A DNA stretch of 64,000 nt from Cupriavidus nantongensis (GCF_001598055.1 NZ_CP014844.1:1550001-1614000), one strand, 5' to 3'. Positions 27,041-35,649 are shown, counted from the stretch's first letter. The notes: generated from the sequence alone by a model not told the origin. Numbers and translations: made by a program.

Positions 27041-28073
27041 GCGAGCGCCGCGGTTCTGGCTGGCCTTGCTACCGGCCGGCGCCGCGGCCGCAGCGGTGTA
27101 CTGGCTGACCATGCCGCCGGCTGCGGCGCCCGTGTCGCAGCAGGCGGCGGTGGCGGTCGCCGCGGCTCCGCTTGCGTCATCGGCGGCGCCGGCACCCGCT
27201 GGCGCCGCCGCCTGGCCATCGCTGGCCGGCGTGGAGATGCCCGCAGGTCCCGAGGCCGATGCCGCGGGCAACCTGCGGCTGACGCGCGCGCTGCGGACCT
27301 ATTTCGATTATTTCCTGAGCGCGCGCAACGACGCCGGCGGCATCGATGCGCTCGACGCGCTGGTGCATGACGATATTCGCCGCCACGTGCCGCAGCCCGC
27401 GGCCGGACAGGCGTGGCAGCTGTGGCGCCGCTACGTGGCCTACCTGGCCGAGATCCAGCCCGAGGCCGTGCGCAAGCCGCTGGCGGACGCGGACGGCACG
27501 CTCGATGCGCAGCAGGTGCAGCAATTGCGCGCGCTGCTGGCGCAGCGCAACGCGGCGCGCCAGCGCTGGCTGCCTGAAGTCGCGCAGGCTTGGTTCGGCG
27601 AAGAGCAGGCCTATGACGAGGCCATGCTGGCGCGGCTGGAGATCATGGCGCAGGCGGGCCTGGACGACGCGCAGCGGCGGCAGCGGCTGGCCGACCTCGA
27701 CGCCACGCTGCCTGAACCCTTGCGCGCCGCAAGCGCAGCCAGCGCGCGCCCGCAGGCCATCAGCCAGACCATCTCAGAGCTGCAGGCGGCCGGACGCACC
27801 ACGCAGGACATCGGCGCCGCGCTGGCACAGGCCTACGGCCCCGAGGTGGCGCAGCGCTACCAGCAGCAGGCGCAGGCCGAGCAGTCATGGCAGCAGCGTT
27901 ACCACGACTACGCGGCGCGGCGCGCGCAGATCGAGGCGTTCGCGGGGTTGTCGGAGCAGGATCGGCGGCAGCAACTTGACGCGCTGCGCAGGCAGGCTTT
28001 CGACAATCCGAGCGAGGCGCTGCAGGCGGAAGTGGTGGATAGTGCGATGGCTGCAAGAAAAACGGCACCGTAA
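27027..28073 (+). CDS. lipB: Lipase-specific foldase (Lif chaperone)
   Basis: A 348-residue membrane-anchored periplasmic chaperone. An N-terminal anchor (FWLALLPAGAAAAAVYWLTM) and an Ala/Pro-rich linker precede the folding domain. The key motif RTYFDYFLSARNDAG (about residue 90-105) matches the Lif consensus RxxFDY(F/C)LSA. The C-terminal two thirds is strongly helical with many Gln, Arg and Ala, as for the alpha-helical embrace around the lipase. It overlaps lipA by 14 bases, so both proteins are made together. A REP-like hairpin that could have ended this transcript is interrupted by an IS481 element just downstream. Confidence 0.92.
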   Translation: MTSSERAPRFWLALLPAGAAAAAVYWLTMPPAAAPVSQQAAVAVAAAPLASSAAPAPAGAAAWPSLAGVEMPAGPEADAAGNLRLTRALRTYFDYFLSARNDAGGIDALDALVHDDIRRHVPQPAAGQAWQLWRRYVAYLAEIQPEAVRKPLADADGTLDAQQVQQLRALLAQRNAARQRWLPEVAQAWFGEEQAYDEAMLARLEIMAQAGLDDAQRRQRLADLDATLPEPLRAASAASARPQAISQTISELQAAGRTTQDIGAALAQAYGPEVAQRYQQQAQAEQSWQQRYHDYAARRAQIEAFAGLSEQDRRQQLDALRRQAFDNPSEALQAEVVDSAMAARKTAP

Positions 28074-28108
28074 ATCGGTGCCGTCATTGCGTCAGCTGAT
28101 TGTGTGCT

Positions 28109-28123
28109 CCCTCTCCCGCGTGC
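28109..28123. repeat. Left half of a REP-like hairpin split by the IS
   Basis: CCCTCTCCCGC (28109-28119) followed by GTGC is the left arm of a hairpin. Its right arm GCGGGAGAGGG lies across the IS at 29384-29394. Removing the IS and one copy of the 6-bp duplication restores an 11-bp perfect stem with a GT loop, then CTGGGGTGAGGG, a typical intergenic palindrome of the REP kind. Confidence 0.8.
28118..28123. repeat. Target-site duplication (left copy)
   Basis: GCGTGC just outside the left IS end equals GCGTGC at 29380-29385 just outside the right end, a 6-bp direct duplication within the range known for the IS481 family. Confidence 0.85.
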
Positions 28124-29379
28124 TGTATAGACCGGGGACATAGGTAACAGGTGTGCCAGGACATGGGTAACACTTTTCCCGCTTAGTCAGCGGGAGGATA
28201 ACGTTGCCCTGGAGCCAAACCACCGTGAAGCAGCAAAGAGAAGAGTTCGTCCGCCTGGCACGCCAGGCGGACGCCAACATTGCGGAGCTTTGCCGCCGCT
28301 TCTGCATCAGTCGCAAGACCGGTTACAAGTGGTTGAATCGAGAGGATCTGGACGACCGAACTCGGCGTCCACATAGCTCTCCCGGTCGAACTCCAGCTGC
28401 CGTCGAAGAGCGCGTGCTAGCGATTCGAGCCGAACATTCGGCCTGGGGCGCCCGCAAGATCGCACACGTGCTGGAGCGCGACCACCGCCTCCAGATCGCC
28501 CCGAGTACAGTCAATTGGGTGCTGCGCCGCCATGGCTTGATCGATCCGGCCGCCAGCGCGGCCGCGACAGCATGGCAGCGCTTCGAGCACGACCGGCCCA
28601 ATGCACTATGGCAAATTGACTTCAAAGGTCACTTCGCGACCGACACGCAGAGGTGCCACCCGCTCACGGTCTTGGACGATCACTCCCGGTTCAATGTGCT
28701 GCTCAGGGCCTTGGGCAACGAACAGTTTGAATCCGTACAAGAAGCGTTAGCGAAGGCTTTTGCGCGCTATGGGCTGCCCGAGCGGATCAATGCAGACAAC
28801 GGCCCGCCCTGGGGTTCTCCAGTGCCTCGTGCGTTAACCACGCTGGGCGCCTGGCTGATTCGCCTGGGCGTGCGGCTCAGTCATAGCCGACCTGGCCATC
28901 CTCAGACCAACGGCAAGGACGAGCGCTTCCATCGAACCATGCAGGCAGAGCTGCTGGCCAACCAGCGCTTCCGGGATCTGGATGATGCGCAGCATCACTT
29001 CAGCCATTGGCGCCACGTGTACAACTTCAAGCGCCCACACCACGCGCTGGATATGGAGACACCCGCAAGCCGCTATGCGCCTAGTCCACGGGCGATGCCG
29101 CGCGAACTCCCGCCTATCGAGTACGACAGCGATGACATCGTGCGAAAGGTAGGCGACGGTGGGCGCATCTGCTTCCGGGGAAAGACGTTCCGGGTCGGAC
29201 GAGCCTTGATCGGAACGCCCGTAGCATTGCGCCCTCGCGTGGACCTGGACGGCACCTTTGACGTCTACTTCTGCCATCAAAAGGTGGCCACAATAGACCT
29301 ACAGCAGGTCTATTAAACTGGAGACTGGACTGTTACCCATGTCCCGGCACATGTGTTACCCATGTCCCCGGTCCATACA
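28124..29379 (+). mobile_element. Complete IS481-family insertion sequence
   Basis: 1256 bp. The ends are inverted repeats: left TGTATAGACCGGGGACAT and right (reversed) TGTATGGACCGGGGACAT, 17 of 18 identical. Similarity continues inward, including two copies of a GGACATRGGTAACA motif at each end (28136-28149 and 28159-28172 on the left), 23 bp apart, likely transposase-binding sites. One transposase gene fills the interior. A 6-bp target duplication flanks it. All parts look intact, and codon use and GC are lower than in the surrounding genes, which suggests recent arrival. Confidence 0.92.
28204..29316 (+). CDS. IS481-family transposase
   Basis: A 370-residue DDE transposase. An N-terminal HTH (IAELCRRFCISRKTGYKWLNR, about 26-46) is followed by a second HTH-like region (WGARKIAHVLERDH, STVNWVLRRHGL) and an RNase H-like rve core. 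The probable catalytic triad is D139 (QIDFKGHF), D198 (NADNGPPW) and E240 (DERFHRTM). The C-terminal part (FRGKTFRVGRALIGTPVALRP) is the usual IS481 tail. The start is a TTG at 28204 with GGGAGG eight bases upstream; a GTG at 28225 is a weaker alternative. No frameshift or stop is seen, so it should be active. Confidence 0.93.
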   Translation: MPWSQTTVKQQREEFVRLARQADANIAELCRRFCISRKTGYKWLNREDLDDRTRRPHSSPGRTPAAVEERVLAIRAEHSAWGARKIAHVLERDHRLQIAPSTVNWVLRRHGLIDPAASAAATAWQRFEHDRPNALWQIDFKGHFATDTQRCHPLTVLDDHSRFNVLLRALGNEQFESVQEALAKAFARYGLPERINADNGPPWGSPVPRALTTLGAWLIRLGVRLSHSRPGHPQTNGKDERFHRTMQAELLANQRFRDLDDAQHHFSHWRHVYNFKRPHHALDMETPASRYAPSPRAMPRELPPIEYDSDDIVRKVGDGGRICFRGKTFRVGRALIGTPVALRPRVDLDGTFDVYFCHQKVATIDLQQVY

Positions 29380-29412
29380 GCGTGCGGGAGAGGGCTGGGG
29401 TGAGGGCCAGCA
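29380..29412. repeat. Right half of the split REP-like element
   Basis: After the duplicated GCGTGC (29380-29385) the sequence GGGAGAGGG-CTGGGGTGAGGG follows. This is the right arm and tail of the palindrome whose left arm is at 28109. The same arm and tail, inverted, appear about 40 bases further on. Confidence 0.8.
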
Positions 29413-29450
29413 GATCCACGAAGTAAAGACCCGTGGTATGCCAGTGCCTG

Positions 29451-29489
29451 CCCTCACCCCCGGCCCCTCTCCCGCAAGCGGGAGAGGGG
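29451..29489. repeat. Second REP-like palindrome, inverted relative to the first
   Basis: CCCTCACCCCCGG (29451-29463) is followed by a perfect 12-bp hairpin CCCCTCTCCCGC-AA-GCGGGAGAGGGG (29464-29489). It is the same family as the split copy but in opposite orientation, so the two form a head-to-head pair (REPIN/BIME-like). It sits 18 bases beyond the end of the ETF-QO gene and may help end that transcript. Confidence 0.85.
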
Positions 29490-29506
29490 AGCAAACCGGC
29501 AGCGTC

Positions 29507-31195
29507 TTACATCCCAACGTAGTTCGGCCCGCCACCACCCTCCGGGGTCACCCACACAATATTCTGCGTCGGGTCCTTGATGTCGCAGGTCTTGCAGTGC
29601 ACGCAGTTCTGCGCGTTGATCTGCAGCCGTTCCTTGCCCGAGGTCTCGTCCTGCACGAACTCGTACACCCCCGCCGGGCAGTAGCGCGACTCGGGGCCGG
29701 CGTACTTGTCCAGGTTGATGTCGACCGGCACGCTGGCATCCTTCAGCGTCAGGTGCGCCGGCTGGTTTTCTTCATGGTTGGTGTTGCTGATGAAGACGGA
29801 GCTGAGGCGGTCGAAGGTCAGCTTGCCGTCCGGCTTCGGGTATTCGATCTTCTGGCACTCGGCGGCCGGCTTCAGGTAGACATGGTCCGGCTTCTCGCGG
29901 TGCAGGGTCCAGGGCGGGTTGCGCACGCCCAGCTTGGGTAGCAGCCATTGCTCGATGCCGGTCATCAGCGTGGCGGTGGTGCGGCCCTTCTTGAACCACT
30001 GCTTGAAGTTCTTGGCCTGCAGCAATTCCTTGTACAGCCAGCTCTGCTCGAACGCGGCCGGGTAGGCGCTCAGCTCGTCATGCTGGCGGCCGGCCTGCAG
30101 CGCGTCATAGGCGGCCTCGGCGGCGAGCATGCCGGTCTTGATCGCGGCATGGCTGCCCTTGATGCGCGAGGCGTTCAGGTAGCCAGCATCGCAGCCGACC
30201 AGCGCGCCGCCCGGGAACACGGTCTTGGGCAGCGACAGCAGGCCGCCGGCGGTAATGGCGCGCGCGCCGTACGACAGGCGCTTGCCGCCTTCGAAGTACT
30301 GGCGGATTTCCGGATGGGTCTTGAAGCGCTGGAATTCCTCGAACGGCGACAGCCACGGGTTGGTGTAGTCCAGGCCGACCACGAAGCCGACCGCGACCTT
30401 GTTGTCTTCCATGTGGTACAGGAACGAGCCGCCGTAGGTGGCCGGGTCCAGCGGCCAGCCGGCGGTGTGCACCACCAGGCCGGGCTTGTGCTTGGCCGGG
30501 TCGATCTCCCACAGCTCCTTCAGGCCGATGCCGTAGCTCTGCGGATCCTTGCCGGCATCGAGGCCGAACTTGGCGATCAGCTGCTTGCCCAGGTGGCCGC
30601 GCGCGCCTTCGGCGAAGATGGTGTACTTGGCATGCAGCTCCATGCCCAGCTGGAAGTTGTCGGTGGGCTCACCTTCCTTGTTGATGCCCATGTTGCCGGT
30701 AGCCACGCCCTTGACCGAGCCGTCTTCGTTGTACAGCACCTCGGCGGCCGGGAAGCCCGGGAAGATCTCGACGCCGAGCGCCTCGGCCTGCTGGCCCAGC
30801 CAGCGCACGAAGTTCGACAGGCTGACGATGTAGTTGCCTTCGTTGTGGAAGCACTCGGGCAGCAGCGCCGGGGGCGTGCCCTTGGAGCCGGTCTCGTTCA
30901 GGAACAGGAACTTGTCCTCGGTCACGGCCTGGTTCAGCGGCGCGCCCAGCTCCTTCCAGTTGGGGATCAGCTCGTTCAGGGCGCGCGGGTCCATGATGGC
31001 GCCCGACAGGATATGCGCGCCGGGCTCGGAGCCCTTTTCCAGCACGCACACGTTGACGTCGGCGCCTTTCTCCTGCGCGAGTTGCTTCAGGCGGATGGCC
31101 GTGGCCAGGCCGGCGGGGCCGCCGCCGACGATGACCACGTCATATTCCATGGCTTCGCGCGGGCCGAACTGCTCCAGGAGCTGTTGCTGATCCAT
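29507..31195 (-). CDS. Electron-transfer flavoprotein-ubiquinone oxidoreductase
   Basis: A 562-residue membrane-associated flavoprotein that moves electrons from reduced ETF (beta-oxidation, amino-acid dehydrogenases) to ubiquinone. The FAD motif YDVVIVGGGPAGLATAIRLKQ is at about 18-38. The C-terminal [4Fe-4S] region has four Cys: YCPAGVYEF plus CVHCKTCDIKDPTQNI. The final PEGGGGPNYVGM is the standard ending of this family. It is normal in length. Transcribed away from an SDR gene across a 351-base region; no ETF genes are in the window. Confidence 0.96.
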   Translation of the reverse strand: MDQQQLLEQFGPREAMEYDVVIVGGGPAGLATAIRLKQLAQEKGADVNVCVLEKGSEPGAHILSGAIMDPRALNELIPNWKELGAPLNQAVTEDKFLFLNETGSKGTPPALLPECFHNEGNYIVSLSNFVRWLGQQAEALGVEIFPGFPAAEVLYNEDGSVKGVATGNMGINKEGEPTDNFQLGMELHAKYTIFAEGARGHLGKQLIAKFGLDAGKDPQSYGIGLKELWEIDPAKHKPGLVVHTAGWPLDPATYGGSFLYHMEDNKVAVGFVVGLDYTNPWLSPFEEFQRFKTHPEIRQYFEGGKRLSYGARAITAGGLLSLPKTVFPGGALVGCDAGYLNASRIKGSHAAIKTGMLAAEAAYDALQAGRQHDELSAYPAAFEQSWLYKELLQAKNFKQWFKKGRTTATLMTGIEQWLLPKLGVRNPPWTLHREKPDHVYLKPAAECQKIEYPKPDGKLTFDRLSSVFISNTNHEENQPAHLTLKDASVPVDINLDKYAGPESRYCPAGVYEFVQDETSGKERLQINAQNCVHCKTCDIKDPTQNIVWVTPEGGGGPNYVGM

Positions 31196-31546
31196 TTGTC
31201 TCTAACCCTCTGTTTCTTTGCTGCTAGCTGGCAATTGTGGGAAATGCGGTGATCGTTGTGCTGAGAACCCGGCCCGGGCGCGGCGCATGGGCCGCCGGGG
31301 AGCCGCGCGGGCGCGGCGGTGAAATCGGTGCTGTTTCGCGTTCGATCAGCGCCCGAACGGCGTCCGGACACGGCGGATCGCGCGTTTTCCCTCTTTCCCT
31401 TTGCGGGCCAAGTTCTTAGAATCTCCGGCATTGTCCGGGACTCGCCACCCACAGGCAAGGATTTTTTTGGAACGGTCGTTCTTTTTTTTGATATGCTGCC
31501 TTCTGCTCCTGCTCAGGCCGGAGGGGCTCCCGCGCAAGAGGTAATC
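31196..31546. other. Divergent intergenic region (351 bases)
   Basis: No gene found. It must hold the ETF-QO promoter (- strand) and the SDR promoter (+ strand). The middle is GC-rich; the SDR-proximal part is markedly T-rich and contains the GAACG-GT-CGTTC palindrome described separately. A possible -10 (TATGCT, 31492-31497) with TTGGAA (31467-31472) as -35 has a 19-base spacer. Confidence 0.5.
31470..31481. promoter_or_regulatory. Palindrome GAACGGTCGTTC upstream of the SDR gene
   Basis: A perfect 12-bp palindrome flanked on both sides by runs of seven or eight T, 65 bases before the SDR start and overlapping the probable -35 box. Geometry and sequence resemble TetR-family operators controlling fatty-acid or acyl-CoA genes. 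The factor is not encoded in the window. Confidence 0.55.
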
Positions 31547-32332
31547 ATGGGTTTGTCGATCAATCTGGAAGGGAAGGTGGCGCTGGTAACCGGCGCCTCG
31601 AGCGGGCTGGGCTCGCGTTTCGCCACGGTGCTGGCAGCCGCCGGCGCCAAGGTGGTGCTGGCCTCGCGCCGCACCGAGCGGCTCAAGGAACTGCGCGCCG
31701 CGATCGAGGCCGAGGGCGGCAGCGCGCATGTGGTGCGGCTGGACGTGACCGACCCGGACAGCATCCGCGCCGCGGTGGCGCACGCCGAGACCGAAGCCGG
31801 CGCCATCGATATCCTGGTCAACAATTCGGGCGTGTCGACCACGCAGAAGCTGACCGAGGTGGCCCCGGAAGACTTCGATTTCGTCTTCGACACCAATACC
31901 CGCGGCGCGTTTTTCGTCGCGCAGGAAGTCGCCAAGCGCATGATCGCGCGCGCCAAGGGCGCCGAGCGCAACGGCAGCCCGCTGCCGCAGGCGCGCATCG
32001 TCAATATCGCGTCGGTGGCGGGGCTGAAGGTGCTGTCGCAGATCGGCGTCTATTGCATGAGCAAGGCGGCGGTGGTGCATATGACCAAGGCCATGGCGCT
32101 GGAGTGGGCGCGCCATGGCATCAATTCCAACGCCATCTGCCCCGGCTATATCGACACCGATATCAACCACCACCACTGGGATTCCGACGCCGGGCAGAAG
32201 CTGATCCAGATGCTGCCGCGCAAGCGCCTGGGCAAGCCGGAAGACCTCGACGGCCTGTTGCTGCTGCTGGCATCGGACCAGTCGCAGTTCATCAACGGCG
32301 CGGTGATCACCGCCGACGACGGCATGGTCTGA
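31547..32332 (+). CDS. Short-chain dehydrogenase/reductase
   Basis: A 261-residue classical SDR. It has the Rossmann motif TGASSGLG (about 15-22), NNSG (usual NNAG), a catalytic Ser region NIASVAGL, YCMSK (Tyr-x3-Lys), and the PGYIDTDIN loop. FabG-type enzymes end with a similar GAVITADDGMV. The start at 31547 follows AAGAGG and begins MGLSINLEGKVALVTG. It likely oxidises or reduces a hydroxyacyl substrate with NAD(P). It stands alone between ETF-QO and the TRAP operon, with a probable TetR-type operator, suggesting fatty-acid-linked regulation. Confidence 0.88.
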   Translation: MGLSINLEGKVALVTGASSGLGSRFATVLAAAGAKVVLASRRTERLKELRAAIEAEGGSAHVVRLDVTDPDSIRAAVAHAETEAGAIDILVNNSGVSTTQKLTEVAPEDFDFVFDTNTRGAFFVAQEVAKRMIARAKGAERNGSPLPQARIVNIASVAGLKVLSQIGVYCMSKAAVVHMTKAMALEWARHGINSNAICPGYIDTDINHHHWDSDAGQKLIQMLPRKRLGKPEDLDGLLLLLASDQSQFINGAVITADDGMV

Positions 32333-32599
32333 GCGCCCGCGCGCTGACACCGGGGGCGCCAGTCCCCCGCATCCCGCCCATGCGCCACAAGCGCCGCGGG
32401 ATGCCCGAGCGCCAGCCCAGGGCTTATCCGGTCCCCTTGGGCGCGCCGTCGTCAGCAAGCATCAATATTCAGAAATTTCGTGCGTGGCAGGCCAGTCTTG
32501 GCATAATCCGCCATGTCTGCAGATTAAGTCTTTACATACAAAGCGAGAACGCCGCGGTGGCCGCATGGCCCGAGCGGCCCTGGACCGGAGGCCGGGGAG

Positions 32600-33202
32600 A
32601 TGGAGCAACAACCAGAGGCACGGCGCAACGCCGTGCCGCAACACGTCGTCGATTCCGCGGTGATTCCGCAGGCCGCCGACGAAGCGCAGGACGCTGAATT
32701 CCGGGTATCGCCCCGCCTCGAGGACTGGATTGGCGTGATCGTGATGGTGCTGCTGGTCGGCATCACCTTTGCCAACGTGGTGGTCCGTTATTTCACCGAC
32801 GAGTCGTTCGCCTGGACCGAGGAATTCTCGGTGTTCCTGATGATCGTGCTGGCGCTGGTGGCTGGCAGCGCCGCGGTGGCGCGCGACCGCAATATCCGCA
32901 TCGAGTTCTTCTTCGAACGCGGCAGCGCCGCGCGGCAGCGACGCCTGGCAATCCTGTCGGCGCTGGCGGTGGCGGTGATGTTTATCGCGCTGGCGGTGCT
33001 GGGCGCGCGCATTACCTGGGACGAATACACTTTCGGCGAGACCTCGCCCGGCATCGGCGTGCCGAGCTGGTGGTACTCGATCTGGCTGCCGGTGCTGTCG
33101 GCCGGCATCGCGCTGCGCGCGCTGGCGCTGATGGTGCGCAACGTGCGGGCGCTCAAGGCGCTGCATCAACAGAGCCAGGCGGCGACGGAGCGTGCGCAAT
33201 GA
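32600..33202 (+). CDS. TRAP transporter small permease (DctQ type)
   Basis: A 200-residue protein: a polar N-terminus of about 40 residues, then four membrane helices (WIGVIVMVLLVGITFANVVVRYF; FSVFLMIVLALVAGSAAVA; LAILSALAVAVMFIALAVLG; YSIWLPVLSAGIALRALALM). FANVVVRYFTDESFAWTEEFS is a typical DctQ motif. It works with DctM to import a substrate with Na+ coupling. It ends with ATGA overlap into the large permease gene. Confidence 0.9.
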   Translation: MEQQPEARRNAVPQHVVDSAVIPQAADEAQDAEFRVSPRLEDWIGVIVMVLLVGITFANVVVRYFTDESFAWTEEFSVFLMIVLALVAGSAAVARDRNIRIEFFFERGSAARQRRLAILSALAVAVMFIALAVLGARITWDEYTFGETSPGIGVPSWWYSIWLPVLSAGIALRALALMVRNVRALKALHQQSQAATERAQ

Positions 33203-34503
33203 CGCTGGTTGCCATCATCCTGTTCGTGGTCTTTATCGGCCTGATGCTGCTGGGCGTGCCGATCGGCGTGTCTTTGGGCCTGGGCGGCCTGGTTGCGATC
33301 GGCCTGTCCAATCTCGATACGCAGATGTTCGGCCTGCTGGCGGTGCCGCAGAACTTCTACGCCGGCCTGGCCAAGTATCCGCTGCTGGCGATCCCGATGT
33401 TCGTGCTGGTGGGCTCGATCTTCGACCGCTCCGGCGTGGCGCAGCGGCTGGTGACCTTTGCCATCGCCGTGGTCGGGCGCGGCCCGGGCATGCTGCCGCT
33501 GGTGGCGATCCTGGTGGCGATGTTCCTCGGCGGCATTTCGGGCTCGGGCCCGGCCAACGCGGCCGCGGTCGGCGGCGTGATGATCGCGGCGATGTCGCGC
33601 GCGGGCTATCCCGGCTCGTACAGCGCGGCGGTGGTCGGCGCGGCGGCCGCGACCGACATCCTGATCCCGCCGTCGGTGGCGTTCATCATCTACAGCGTGC
33701 TGGTGCCGGGCGCATCGGTGCCGGCGCTGTTCGCGGCCGGCATGATCCCGGGCGTGCTCGCCGGCATCGCGCTGATCGTGCCGGCGGTGTGGCTGGCGCG
33801 CAAGCACAATATGGGCGCCGCCGAAGCCGCGCTGCCACGCCCGCCGTTCTGGAAGAGCCTGCGCGAGGCCGCGTGGGGCCTGGTGGCGCCGTTCCTGATC
33901 CTGGGCGGCATGCGCGCCGGCTGGTTCACGCCGACCGAGGCCGCCGTGGTGGCGGTGGTCTATGGCCTGTTCGTCGGCATGGTGGTGTACCGCAGCATCG
34001 GCATGCGCGACCTGTTCACGATCTTCCAGGAAGCGGCCGAGACCTCGGCGGTGATCCTGCTGGTGGTGGCGCTGGCCGGCATCTTCGCCTATGCGCTGTC
34101 GACGCTGGGCGTGATCGACCCTCTGGCGCAGGCGATTGCCACCTCCGGCCTGGGCGAGTACGGCGTGCTGGCGCTGATCGTGCTGCTGCTGATGACGGTG
34201 GGCATGTTCCTCGACGGCATCTCGATCTTCCTGATCTTCGTGCCGCTGCTGCTGCCGATCGCCAATGCCTTCCAGTGGAACCCGGTGTGGTTCGGCGTGG
34301 TGCTGACGCTGAAGGTGGCGCTGGGCCAGTTCACGCCGCCGCTGGCCGTGAACCTGATGGTGTCGTGCCGGATCGCGCGCGTGCGCATGGAAGAAACCGT
34401 GCCCTGGGTGATCTGGATGCTGCTGGCGATGTTTATCGCCATGCTGATGGTGCTGGCCTATCCGCCGCTGGCGACGTGGCTGCCGGAGTACCTGGGCTAT
34501 TGA
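33199..34503 (+). CDS. TRAP transporter large permease (DctM type)
   Basis: A 434-residue permease with about 12 helices. Diagnostic regions are LAIPMFVLVGSIFDRSGVAQRLV, GGISGSGPANAAAVGGVMIAAM, ATDILIPPSVAFIIYSVL and GMFLDGISIFLIFVPLLLPI (the family's substrate/Na site). The start at 33199 overlaps the dctQ stop by four bases. The frame is open further upstream inside dctQ but lacks similarity there. Together with the DctP gene 65 bases later it makes a complete high-affinity secondary transporter. Confidence 0.94.
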   Translation: MTLVAIILFVVFIGLMLLGVPIGVSLGLGGLVAIGLSNLDTQMFGLLAVPQNFYAGLAKYPLLAIPMFVLVGSIFDRSGVAQRLVTFAIAVVGRGPGMLPLVAILVAMFLGGISGSGPANAAAVGGVMIAAMSRAGYPGSYSAAVVGAAAATDILIPPSVAFIIYSVLVPGASVPALFAAGMIPGVLAGIALIVPAVWLARKHNMGAAEAALPRPPFWKSLREAAWGLVAPFLILGGMRAGWFTPTEAAVVAVVYGLFVGMVVYRSIGMRDLFTIFQEAAETSAVILLVVALAGIFAYALSTLGVIDPLAQAIATSGLGEYGVLALIVLLLMTVGMFLDGISIFLIFVPLLLPIANAFQWNPVWFGVVLTLKVALGQFTPPLAVNLMVSCRIARVRMEETVPWVIWMLLAMFIAMLMVLAYPPLATWLPEYLGY

Positions 34504-34568
34504 TCGCTGTCGATGTCGTGTTTGCATTCACCAACAAGAACCTGACGCTTTTCCCCTGAGGAGATGAA

Positions 34569-35597
34569 ATGAAACGTCGTGCCCTGATGCTTGCAACGGC
34601 CGCCGCCCTGGCCGCTTCCGCCTTCGCCCCCGCCGGTGCGATGGCCCAGACCTACAAGTCCGAGTACAAGATGTCGCTGGTGCTCGGCCCGGCCTTCCCG
34701 TGGGGCAAGGGCGGCGAGATCTGGGCCGACCTGGTCAAGCAGCGCACCAACGGCCGCATCAACATCAAGCTGTACCCGGGCACCTCGCTGGTGGCCGGCG
34801 ACCAGACCCGCGAGTTCTCGGCGATCCGCCAGGGCGTGATCGACATGGCGGTGGGCTCGACCATCAACTGGTCGCCGCAGGTCAAGGAACTGAACCTGTT
34901 CTCGCTGCCGTTCCTGATGCCCGACTACAAGGCGCTCGACGCGCTGACGCAGGGCGAGGTCGGCAAGTCGATCTTCACTACCCTGGAGAAGGCCGGCGTG
35001 GTGCCGCTGGCGTGGGGCGAGAACGGCTTCCGCGAAGTGTCGAACTCCAAGCGCGAGATCCGCAAGCCGGAAGACCTGAAGGGCCTGAAGCTGCGCGTGG
35101 TGGGCTCGCCGCTGTACATCGAGACCTTCAACGCGCTGGGTGCCAACCCGACCCAGATGAGCTGGGCCGACGCGCAGCCGGCGATGGCGTCGGGTGCGGT
35201 CGATGGCCAGGAGAACCCGCAGTCGGTGTTCGCCGCCGCCAAGCTGTACACGGTCGGCCAGAAGTACGTCACCACCTGGGGCTACGTCGCCGATCCGCTG
35301 ATCTTCGTGGTCAACAAGCAGATCTGGGAAAGCTGGACCCCGGCCGACCGCGAGATCGTCAGGCAGGCCGCCATCGACGCCGGCAAGCAGGAGATCGCAC
35401 TGGCGCGCAAGGGTTTGGCCGAGGCCGGCACGCCCGCGTGGAAGGACATGGAAGCCCACGGCGTCAAGGTCACGCACCTGACCCCGGCCGAGCACGACGC
35501 CTTCCGCAAGGCCACCGCCAAGGTCTACGACAAGTGGAAGAAGCAGATCGGCGCCGACCTTGTCACCAAGGCCGAAGGCGCGATCGCCAAGCGCTAA
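34569..35597 (+). CDS. TRAP transporter substrate-binding protein (DctP family)
   Basis: A 342-residue periplasmic protein. The signal peptide MKRRALMLATAAALAASAFAPAGAMAQ precedes YKSEYKMSLVLGPAFPWGKGGEIWADLVKQRTNGRI. The DctP region GLKLRVVGSPLYIETFNALGANPTQMSWADAQPAMASGAVDGQENPQSV contains the conserved Arg that binds the carboxylate of organic-acid ligands. A good GAGGAG site precedes ATG. The ligand class (C4-dicarboxylate or another organic acid) cannot be refined. Confidence 0.93.
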   Translation: MKRRALMLATAAALAASAFAPAGAMAQTYKSEYKMSLVLGPAFPWGKGGEIWADLVKQRTNGRINIKLYPGTSLVAGDQTREFSAIRQGVIDMAVGSTINWSPQVKELNLFSLPFLMPDYKALDALTQGEVGKSIFTTLEKAGVVPLAWGENGFREVSNSKREIRKPEDLKGLKLRVVGSPLYIETFNALGANPTQMSWADAQPAMASGAVDGQENPQSVFAAAKLYTVGQKYVTTWGYVADPLIFVVNKQIWESWTPADREIVRQAAIDAGKQEIALARKGLAEAGTPAWKDMEAHGVKVTHLTPAEHDAFRKATAKVYDKWKKQIGADLVTKAEGAIAKR

Positions 35598-35606
35598 GTC
35601 ATGAAG

Positions 35607-35632
35607 CAGGCCCGCCGGCATCGGCGGGCCTG
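35607..35632 (+). terminator. Probable terminator after dctP
   Basis: An 11-bp perfect stem CAGGCCCGCCG/CGGCGGGCCTG with a GCAT loop, 9 bases after the stop codon. Only a weak T run (TTGCATT) follows, so termination may be partial and read into the thioesterase gene. Confidence 0.65.
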
Positions 35633-35649
35633 TTGCATTGGAGGCTGAG

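Noticed and set aside
28109..29489. CRISPR array suggested by repeated CTCTCCCGC motifs
   Set aside because: Only two palindromic copies in inverted orientation; no regular spacers and no cas genes.
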